Positions 32,946 through 39,040 of a DNA stretch of 39,040 nucleotides are shown here, piece by piece. A program made the position numbers and the translations under genes. Within the stretch, counting starts at the first letter, position 1. Every line of letters begins with the position of its first letter. The DNA is from SZUA-254 sp035292425 (GTDB lineage: Bacteria; Bacteroidota; Ignavibacteria; UBA10030; SZUA-254): assembly GCA_035292425.1 (NCBI GenBank), contig DATDQD010000300.1, forward strand, positions 1 to 39,040. Direction: 5' to 3'. The notes under the pieces were generated by a model. The model did not search any database and was not told the origin of the DNA. It saw only the letters and a program-made list of their open reading frames with translations.

Positions 32946-34124
32946 ATGTTCTCCCGGAGGACACAATGGGAATCCTCGTCCAACCGGCTCTCTGAAATAC
33001 TCGGGGCGCGCCGCTCTTCGGGCCGGCCCGTCATCGATCTGACTGTGTCCAACCCGACCACCTGCGGGTTTTCCTATCCCGCCGACCAGATCCTCGAAGC
33101 GCTCTCCGGGGCCGACTCGCTCGTCTACCGGCCGGATCCCCGCGGGCTCCTGTCCGCTAGAGAGGCCGTTTCCGCGTATTATCTCGGCAGGGGCCTTGAA
33201 ATCGACCCGGAAGATCTGTTTCTCACGGCCAGCTCCAGCGAATCGTACTCCCTCCTCTTCCGGCTCCTCTGCAATCCCGAAGATAGGGTGGTCGTTCCCA
33301 CGCCCTCCTACCCCCTTTTCGATTACCTCGCGGGCATCAACGACGTGCGCACCGGCCGTTACAGGCTTGTCCACGACGACCGGTGGCGGATCGACATGGA
33401 GTCGCTCAGGAAAGCGATGATCCGCTCGGTGAGGGCGGTGCTCGTCGTCGAACCCAATAATCCGACCGGTATGTTCCTCTCCGAGGAGGAACGGAGGGAA
33501 GTCCCGGCGATCGCCTCGCGTCACGGCGCCGCGCTGATTGTGGACGAGGTGTTCAACGAGTACAGCTTCGAGGATGACTTGGCTCATCCCGCATATCCGT
33601 CCGAAGGCCTCACGTTTCTCCTCAACGGTCTTTCCAAGATGGCGGCCCTCCCGCAGATGAAGGTGGGATGGATCGCCCTGCGCGGAGACCGCAAACTGCT
33701 CACGGCGGCGCGGTCGCGCCTCGAAATACTGAACGACATTTATCTCTCCGTGAACACGCCCGCGCAGGCGGCGCTCCCGAAACTTCTCAGGGCCGGCGCC
33801 ACCGTCCGGGTGGAAATCCGGACACGCACGGCCGGCAATCTCGCCCTCCTGCGGAAAAGCCTGGACGGTGTTTCCGGATGCAGCGTATTGCCCTGCGAAG
33901 GGGGATGGAACGCCGTCGTCCGCCTCCCCGGGGGACTCGGCGACGAAGAGTGCGCGGAGGGGCTGCTGGACGAGACCGGCGTCTATTGCTACCCAGGGTA
34001 TTTTTTCGATTTCGAGGAGGACGACGTGGTGGTGGTGAGCCTTCTCCCCCGGTCGGAGGAGTTCGGCGAAGGCGTGAACGCGATGGCCGGCTGGATCGGC
34101 GCGAACGCCGGCCTACCGATGTAA
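32946..34124 (+). CDS. PLP-dependent class I/II aminotransferase
   Basis: A 392-residue fold-type I enzyme. Motifs include VVEPNNPTGMFLS (substrate and PLP region), LIVDEVFNEYSF (the Asp that contacts the PLP ring nitrogen) and LNGLSKMAALPQMKVGWIAL, in which the Lys of GLSK forms the Schiff base. It is of the AspAT/alanine aminotransferase-like group. The amino acid donor cannot be told from sequence. Its 3' end overlaps the converging DUF2461 gene by 12 bases. The gene begins 7 bases after typA, with only a weak ribosome binding site. Confidence 0.85.
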   Translation: MFSRRTQWESSSNRLSEILGARRSSGRPVIDLTVSNPTTCGFSYPADQILEALSGADSLVYRPDPRGLLSAREAVSAYYLGRGLEIDPEDLFLTASSSESYSLLFRLLCNPEDRVVVPTPSYPLFDYLAGINDVRTGRYRLVHDDRWRIDMESLRKAMIRSVRAVLVVEPNNPTGMFLSEEERREVPAIASRHGAALIVDEVFNEYSFEDDLAHPAYPSEGLTFLLNGLSKMAALPQMKVGWIALRGDRKLLTAARSRLEILNDIYLSVNTPAQAALPKLLRAGATVRVEIRTRTAGNLALLRKSLDGVSGCSVLPCEGGWNAVVRLPGGLGDEECAEGLLDETGVYCYPGYFFDFEEDDVVVVSLLPRSEEFGEGVNAMAGWIGANAGLPM

Positions 34125-34817
34125 CGCGGAATTCAGAAACCTCACGAGCGGCAGCATTTCCTTATAGACCCCTGTGACTCGGCCCACGAAATCCTTCTGC
34201 CGGGCCGCCGACTCCTTCCACACCACCGCGATAAAAAACTGCTTGTACTTCAGCCATTCGATCATCGGGTCGTCCGGCGTATAGCCGAGCGGCGCCCGGG
34301 ACAATTGTCCCCCCCGGAGCGAGCCGAACGTCTTTATGAACCGCGCGCTCTTTATGATGCCGAGGAATGCCTTCGGCTTCGCGACGATGGCCGCCCTGAT
34401 CTTCTTCAACTGCTGCCCGTCGGGCATGTAGATCCCCCCTCCGAGGAACACCTCCCCCGGTTCGATATGGAGGTAGAACCCCGCGCTTTCCTCCCAGTGT
34501 CCCTTCGGATGAAAAATCGCCGCGACGTGCGTCTTATAAGGGTCCTTATTTTTACTGAAGCGCGTGTCGCGATGGATCCGGAACATGCACTTTTTTGGAT
34601 TCACGTACATCTCCGGCGCGATCTTTTCAATGGGCGCGGCCAGCGCGGCGATCAGCGACTCCATCGGGAGCTTGACGAACTCGATGTATTCGTCCCGGTG
34701 CGAGGCGAACCATTCCCTGGTGTTGCGGGTTTTCAGCTGCCTGAGGAACTTCAGGCCTTCGGGGGGAAAGCCGGCAAACGGAGGATAGACGTCGAGATCG
34801 ATCGGGGATGGTTTCAT
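34113..34817 (-). CDS. DUF2461-family protein
   Basis: A 234-residue protein matching the DUF2461 pattern: FPPEGLKFLRQLKTRNTREWF near the N-terminus, then RIHRDTRFSKNKDPYKTHV, GFYLHIEPGEVFLGGG and a C-terminal DDPMIEWLKYKQF block. The first such segment and the DTRFSKxKxPYK motif are diagnostic. No biochemical role is established in the family. I use the ATG at 34817, which opens the motif-bearing part; an in-frame start further upstream would overlap murQ. It ends in a 12-base convergent overlap with the aminotransferase gene, and lies 34 bases downstream of murQ. Confidence 0.88.
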   Translation of the reverse strand: MKPSPIDLDVYPPFAGFPPEGLKFLRQLKTRNTREWFASHRDEYIEFVKLPMESLIAALAAPIEKIAPEMYVNPKKCMFRIHRDTRFSKNKDPYKTHVAAIFHPKGHWEESAGFYLHIEPGEVFLGGGIYMPDGQQLKKIRAAIVAKPKAFLGIIKSARFIKTFGSLRGGQLSRAPLGYTPDDPMIEWLKYKQFFIAVVWKESAARQKDFVGRVTGVYKEMLPLVRFLNSALHR

Positions 34818-34851
34818 ACGGGTAAGGATGAATGATTGTACGGCGGCGATT

Positions 34852-35823
34852 TTATTTCGATCCGGAACTCTTCGTCCCAATGGCCTTGTGGACGAACCCC
34901 CCGGCGCTGCGGAGGCGGCGCCTGGCCTCGGGGGCCCCGACGGCACACTTGATCATCACGATGGCAGTCTTGACGTGGCCGCCCGCCGCGGCCAGTTTCT
35001 TGGACGCGGTGGCGTAATCCACGCCGGTCGAAATCATCAGGACGCGCCTTGCCCGTTCTTCCAGTTTCCGGCTGTTGAGCCGGAGGTCCACCATCATGTT
35101 CTCAAAGACCTTCCCGAGAACGACCATCGAAGCCGTGGTGAGCATGTTCAGGACCATCTTCTGCGCGGTCCCCGATTTCATCCTGGTCGAGCCCATCAGC
35201 ACCTCCGGACCGACGTCGGGGCTGATGAGGACGTCGATGTTCTTCCGCAACCCGACGAACGACTTTTCGCGCAGCAGCGACCGCGGGTTGGTGGTCACAA
35301 GAATGGTGCGGGCCCCCCTCTTTTTTGCCTCCGCCAGGGCCGAGGCGACAAAGGGTGTTCGGAGGCTCGCGGCGATGCCGCACACGACGTCTTGTTTAAA
35401 CACGCCCGCTTTCCGGATGGCCGACCTTGCCTCCCCGACCCGGTCCTCGGCGCCCTCCTGCGACCTGAAGACCGCCTTCTTCCCCCCGGCCATGATGCCG
35501 CTGATCATCGAGGGATCGGTCCCGAATGTGGGCGGACATTCGGATGCATCGAGCACGCCGAGGCGGCCGCTCGTTCCGGCCCCGACATAGAACAGACGCC
35601 CGCCATGTTTCAACGAACCGGCAACGAGCCCGACGGCCTTCGCGATCCGGGGGATCTCCCTCCGGACCGCGCCTGCGACTTTCGCGTCCTCGGCGCTGAT
35701 GATCCTCAGAACCGCTTCGACCGGAAGCCGGTCGATACCGGAACTCCGCGGGTTCCTTTTCTCCGTCGTGAGTTTCCCCAGCTGGCGGAAGAGCGGCTTC
35801 GATTCTTTTATAACGGTTTTCAT
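34852..35823 (-). CDS. murQ: N-acetylmuramic acid 6-phosphate etherase
   Basis: A 323-residue protein of the MurQ family (SIS domain). Signature segments are FYVGAGTSGRLGVLDASECPPTFG (24 residues spanning the phosphate-binding loop and the catalytic Glu; shown here only as the blocks YVGAGTSGRLG and DASECPPTFG), SRMKSGTAQK-like GSTRMKSGTAQKMVLNML, and a C-terminal UBA-like helix bundle. It cleaves the lactyl ether of MurNAc-6-phosphate to give GlcNAc-6-phosphate and D-lactate in cell-wall recycling. The start overlaps the rsmG stop in an ATGA, so the two are probably coupled. Confidence 0.93.
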   Translation of the reverse strand: MKTVIKESKPLFRQLGKLTTEKRNPRSSGIDRLPVEAVLRIISAEDAKVAGAVRREIPRIAKAVGLVAGSLKHGGRLFYVGAGTSGRLGVLDASECPPTFGTDPSMISGIMAGGKKAVFRSQEGAEDRVGEARSAIRKAGVFKQDVVCGIAASLRTPFVASALAEAKKRGARTILVTTNPRSLLREKSFVGLRKNIDVLISPDVGPEVLMGSTRMKSGTAQKMVLNMLTTASMVVLGKVFENMMVDLRLNSRKLEERARRVLMISTGVDYATASKKLAAAGGHVKTAIVMIKCAVGAPEARRRLRSAGGFVHKAIGTKSSGSK

Positions 35824-36536
35824 GGAGTGATGATGATTACCTTTTTATCCGTGAATTGATCCTTCGCCCCCTCCACTCCCAGTGAACGGACCGTAACTGA
35901 CGCCGGGCCGGCGATCTCAGAAAGTGACGCGAGCTCAGCCTTGAGGTCACCCCCCTTGAGCAGGATGTACGAGCCGGGGACGATTGATTTCCGGGGGCCT
36001 GTGTCGGTCCCGGGATCGGCCTTGAGCCCAACCGGCTGTTTTCTGAGGAGCCGCTCGCACCATCCCACGATCTGGGACGCCGACGATACGCCGCGGGCCA
36101 CGATATAATCGAACTTTCCGAACTTACCGAGCCCGGCCGGGTCGAGCTCCTCGACGCGGCCGCAGAGTACGCGGGCGTTCGTCAGGCCGAGATTGCCGGC
36201 GATGTCGGTCACCGCTTTCATCTTCTTTTGTATCGAATCGATCATCGTGACCCTGATGTCGGGGTGGATGATGGCCAGGGGTATGCCCGGAAGCCCGCCC
36301 CCGGTTCCAACGTCCAGGATCGTGGAGCCGCCGGCGAGTTTATAACCGAAAAGAAACGATACCGATCCGACTATCTGTCTGGTGAAAACGTCCGAGGTGT
36401 CGCGGCGCGAAACGAGATTTATTTTTTCATTCCACGCGAGGAGCAACCGTTCGAATTCGAGAAGCTTCCCGATTGTTTCAATGTCGAGCTGAAGACCGTT
36501 CCTCCCGAAAAGCTCTCCGGCCTGGGCGGGAGTCAT
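35820..36536 (-). CDS. rsmG: 16S rRNA (guanine527-N7)-methyltransferase
   Basis: A 238-residue protein of the RsmG/GidB family. It has the LLLAWNEKINLVSRRD N-terminal helix and the SAM-binding motif DVGTGGGLPGIPLAI. FDYIVARGVSS and the YILLKGGDL segment are also characteristic. It methylates G527 of 16S rRNA. The mnmE-mnmG-rsmG order is common near chromosome origins. It is 62 bases downstream of mnmG, with a parS-like site in that gap, and overlaps murQ by ATGA. Its length is slightly above the usual 205-240 residues. Confidence 0.93.
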   Translation of the reverse strand: MTPAQAGELFGRNGLQLDIETIGKLLEFERLLLAWNEKINLVSRRDTSDVFTRQIVGSVSFLFGYKLAGGSTILDVGTGGGLPGIPLAIIHPDIRVTMIDSIQKKMKAVTDIAGNLGLTNARVLCGRVEELDPAGLGKFGKFDYIVARGVSSASQIVGWCERLLRKQPVGLKADPGTDTGPRKSIVPGSYILLKGGDLKAELASLSEIAGPASVTVRSLGVEGAKDQFTDKKVIIITP

Positions 36537-36575
36537 TCTTCTAACATATTGTTATTGCTTGATATAGGATAGCGA

Positions 36576-36591
36576 TTCTTCACGTGGAATA
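36576..36591 (-). promoter_or_regulatory. Degenerate parS-like site between mnmG and rsmG
   Basis: Read on the minus strand the 16 bases are TATTCCACGTGAAGAA, matching TGTTNCACGTGAAACA at 13 of 16 positions with the CACGTG core intact. It lies in the 62-base gap between mnmG and rsmG. It could be a weak ParB site or a coincidence; it gains weight from the perfect site on the other side of mnmG. Confidence 0.4.
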
Positions 36592-36598
36592 GCGCCGA

Positions 36599-38512
36599 TC
36601 ATTTCCTCATGTGGACCATCAGCACCGAGATGTCCGCCGCGGTCACGCCGCTGATGCGCGACGCCTGGCCGATCGATGCCGGCCGCACCCTGTTCATTTT
36701 CTCCCGTCCCTCGCTCGAAAGAGATTTCAACGCTGCGAAATTGAAGTTCTCCGGGATGCGCATCCCTTCGTACACTTCGAACTTCCTGACTTCCTCTTCC
36801 TGGCGCTGGAAATATCCTTCGTATTTCAGGTCGATGTCGATCTGCCCGACGATCTCGCTCCTGAATTTTTCACTCCCGAGGGAACGGATTTTCGAGATCG
36901 CCGGGACGTCGGCGGCGAAACCGGAAGATATGAATTCTTCCGTATTTATTTCGGGGCGCCGGAGGACCTGGGACATTTTTTCCGATTGAGATATCATCGT
37001 CGACCCGGATTTATCCAGGAAGGGGTTGATCCTGGCCGCAGAGATCTGGGTGTCCCTTAAACCCGCCAGCGCACCCCCGATGAGTTCCTCCTTGAGCAGG
37101 AGGCGCTGGTAAACGGCCCCCGACAGCAGGCCCAGCCCGTGGCCATACTTCATCAGTCTCCTGTCGGCGTTATCCTGCCGGAGGATCAGCCGGTACTCCG
37201 CCCGTGACGTAAACATCCTGTAGGGCTCGTCGGCGTTTTTATTGATCAGGTCGTCCACGAGGACGCCGATATAGGCCTCAGATCGCCTGAGGATCAACGG
37301 AGGCCGCTCCTGGACGAGGAGGGCGGCATTGATTCCCGCCATCAGGCCCTGCGCCGCAGCCTCCTCATATCCTGACGTCCCGCAAATCTGGCCCGCCAGG
37401 AAGAGTCCGCCGATATTCTTCGATTCAAACGTCAGCTTCAGCTGGTTGGGCGGAAAATAATCGTATTCGACGGCGTACCCGGGACGAAGCATCTTTACAT
37501 TCGAAAGCCCGGGTATCGTCCGGAGTCCCCGCTCCTGGACCCCGGCGGGAAGGGACGTGGAGAAGCCGTTGACGTAGACGATGTTTGTCGTATACCCTTC
37601 GGGTTCGAGGAAAATCTGGTGCGCATCCTTGTCCGCGAAACGGACGATTTTATCTTCAATCGAAGGGCAATACCTCGGACCGCTCCCCTTGATTCGGCCG
37701 GTAAACATCGGAGATTGATCGAATCCGCTGCTCAATATGTCATGTGTCTCCTTGGATGTATGAGTCAAGTACATATCTATTTGTTTATTAAGGATTTGCT
37801 CATTCTGAAAAGAGAACGGAGCGGGTTTTGGATCCGGCGGCTGAACGCTAACCTCTGTAAAATCAATGGAATCCAGGTCGACTCTGGGTGGCGTTCCGGT
37901 CTTCAACCTGCCGCTCGTGATCCCATATTCTGAGAGGCATCCCGTAATGCCGTTCGAAGCGGTCTCCCCATATCTTCCCCCCTGAACACTCTGTAACCCG
38001 GTATGCATCAGGGCTCTCAGGAAGGTCCCCGCACAAAGAACTACCGAGAGGCAATTGATTATCTTACCGGATGAAGTTGTAATCGAATTGACAGTATATC
38101 CGATACCCCCCTCCCGCTGCGAACAATTTACAAGGTGAATTCCATCCTCAAGTATGTCCAATCCCGGTTCGCCGGATAATCTGGCCTGTGCCTCACGGGC
38201 ATAGAGATCCCGGTCATTTTGACACCTTGGTGACCATACGGCAGGCCCTTTGGATGTGTTCAACATTCGAAAATGGATGCCGGTAGCGTCGGCTATCTTA
38301 CCCATCTCCCCGCCAAGCGCATCGATCTCCCGGACCAACTGCCCCTTGGCCGTACCTCCTATTGCCGGGTTGCATGACATCCTGCCTATTGACTCCCTGG
38401 ACATTGTTACCAGGAGGGTTGAACATCCCATTCTAACCGCTGCCAGAGAGGCCTCAATCCCGGCATGGCCTCCTCCAACAACTATTACGTCATATTTGGC
38501 GTTTTTGATCAT
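36599..38512 (-). CDS. mnmG: tRNA uridine-34 carboxymethylaminomethyl-modification enzyme subunit
   Basis: A 637-residue FAD protein of the MnmG/GidA family. The Rossmann FAD motif is VIVVGGGHAGIEA. Further landmarks are SCNPAIGGTAKGQLV, LKTGTPPR, YCPSIEDK and the helical C-terminal domain. With MnmE it installs the cmnm5 group at the wobble uridine of certain tRNAs. Its length matches E. coli (629). Its 5' third is lower in GC than its 3' part. The leader before the start codon consists almost wholly of a parS-like palindrome, leaving only a weak ribosome binding site. Confidence 0.95.
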   Translation of the reverse strand: MIKNAKYDVIVVGGGHAGIEASLAAVRMGCSTLLVTMSRESIGRMSCNPAIGGTAKGQLVREIDALGGEMGKIADATGIHFRMLNTSKGPAVWSPRCQNDRDLYAREAQARLSGEPGLDILEDGIHLVNCSQREGGIGYTVNSITTSSGKIINCLSVVLCAGTFLRALMHTGLQSVQGGRYGETASNGITGCLSEYGITSGRLKTGTPPRVDLDSIDFTEVSVQPPDPKPAPFSFQNEQILNKQIDMYLTHTSKETHDILSSGFDQSPMFTGRIKGSGPRYCPSIEDKIVRFADKDAHQIFLEPEGYTTNIVYVNGFSTSLPAGVQERGLRTIPGLSNVKMLRPGYAVEYDYFPPNQLKLTFESKNIGGLFLAGQICGTSGYEEAAAQGLMAGINAALLVQERPPLILRRSEAYIGVLVDDLINKNADEPYRMFTSRAEYRLILRQDNADRRLMKYGHGLGLLSGAVYQRLLLKEELIGGALAGLRDTQISAARINPFLDKSGSTMISQSEKMSQVLRRPEINTEEFISSGFAADVPAISKIRSLGSEKFRSEIVGQIDIDLKYEGYFQRQEEEVRKFEVYEGMRIPENFNFAALKSLSSEGREKMNRVRPASIGQASRISGVTAADISVLMVHMRK

Positions 38513-38519
38513 TTAACGC

Positions 38520-38535
38520 TGTTCCACGTGAAACA
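38520..38535. promoter_or_regulatory. parS site (ParB-binding) between mnmE and mnmG
   Basis: TGTTCCACGTGAAACA matches the bacterial parS consensus TGTTNCACGTGAAACA at every position. It fills 16 of the 29 bases between the mnmE stop (38542) and the mnmG start (38512). In known systems parS sites sit close to the origin, often in or near this gene group. No parA or parB gene is inside the window. Confidence 0.85.
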
Positions 38536-38541
38536 AACACG

Positions 38542-39040
38542 CTATTTACCTATGCAAAACCTCGAAAAAACGTTATTTAGGACCTCTTCGGAGATATCTA
38601 GTCCCACTACATGAGAAAGGTGTCTCAGGGAGCTTCTTAAGTCAAGAGCAAGCAACTCAGGAGTGGCTTCACCGTCGATTCCTTGTAGCACAATCTCAAG
38701 CGATCTAAGGGCCTGGGTCAGGGCTTCCTTCTGCCGGAGGTTACTGACCATTATCGACTCCCCCCTGACCTCTTTTTGAGATCCTTCCACAAGCTCCGAA
38801 ATCTTCCCCTCGAGTTCATCCATTCCCAAACCTGTATTAGCTGATGTTACAACGACAGGGAATGTACTGAATCCTTTCCGGAGACACTCAATCCTTTCTG
38901 ATGTTAAAAGGTCAGCCTTATTGATCACAATGATAACGTCTTGAGGGTTTTCGATTCTTATAAACCGCTTGACGAAATCCGCATCTTCTTGAAAATGAAT
39001 GTCCTGGGTTGGATCGACGATAAGGAGTATCAGGTCTGCA
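38542..39040 (-). CDS. mnmE: tRNA modification GTPase, 3' part cut by window edge
   Basis: The minus-strand frame is open from the window edge to the TAG at 38542, giving about 165 C-terminal residues. The G-domain G3-G4 part is visible: ADLILLIVDPTQD, then VIIVINKADL, in which NKAD is the GTP-specificity motif. The helical domain follows, and the protein ends in FCIGK, the diagnostic MnmE C-terminus whose Cys is conserved. It partners with the MnmG encoded downstream. The start lies beyond the window. Confidence 0.92.
   Translation of the reverse strand, partial: ADLILLIVDPTQDIHFQEDADFVKRFIRIENPQDVIIVINKADLLTSERIECLRKGFSTFPVVVTSANTGLGMDELEGKISELVEGSQKEVRGESIMVSNLRQKEALTQALRSLEIVLQGIDGEATPELLALDLRSSLRHLSHVVGLDISEEVLNNVFSRFCIGK

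Overview
The window is about 39 kb of mostly GC-rich, gene-dense bacterial chromosome. The best clue to the host is the 687-residue protein at 6275-8338. It ends in a type IX secretion (T9SS type A) sorting domain of the NYPNPFNP...GVYFYRL type, which is typical of the Bacteroidota/Ignavibacteria/Chlorobi side of the FCB group. Secreted propellers, many lipoproteins, a bacilliredoxin and GTG/TTG starts fit that placement. An Ignavibacteria-like or related high-GC lineage is my inference, not a proof. I found no rRNA, tRNA, CRISPR array, transposase or phage gene.

Layout. 1-840 holds a 5'-truncated unknown gene and a damaged copy of a putative lipoprotein family whose intact member lies at 8412-9146. 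842-8338 codes for exported proteins: an M20 peptidase, a DUF6958-like protein, an 1100-residue BNR/sortilin-like propeller and a T9SS-sorted SBBP-repeat propeller. 9415-18135 mixes membrane and small genes: NodS-like methyltransferase, GT39 glycosyltransferase, ankyrin protein, TauE/SafE, ICMT-like, CDF transporter, NHL-like propeller and CorA. 18132-21742 has an S9 peptidase lipoprotein, an HhH protein overlapping a beta-carbonic anhydrase, a half-size TauE and a zinc ribbon protein. 21813-27232 is a small secreted glycan locus (GH127, aldose 1-epimerase, GH3). 27251-30397 has a TerB-like protein, a VOC protein, an M1-like peptidase, a broken SRPBCC gene and a membrane protein. 30583-34124 has a bacilliredoxin between two terminators, then BipA/TypA and an aminotransferase. 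Everything to this point is on the plus strand. 34113-39040 is on the minus strand and reads mnmE-mnmG-rsmG-murQ-DUF2461.

Most notable signals. (1) A perfect match to the ParB-binding parS consensus (38520-38535) fills the 29-bp gap between mnmE and mnmG, and a 13/16 match lies between mnmG and rsmG. This suggests the window reaches the chromosome origin/partition region. (2) Three 3'-terminal gene relics (S9 peptidase tail, RDD tail, frameshifted SRPBCC tail) each sit directly upstream of an intact same-strand gene. With the damaged lipoprotein copy this makes four decayed genes. (3) CorA has GMS in place of GMN, and a basic tail bounded by a 12-bp direct repeat that reaches into the start of the next gene. 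(4) An M1-like peptidase lacks GAMEN and has a one-residue-shorter zinc-ligand spacing. I did not find a clearly new multi-gene defence or metabolic system. The parS pair and the relic pattern are the observations best supported by the sequence.
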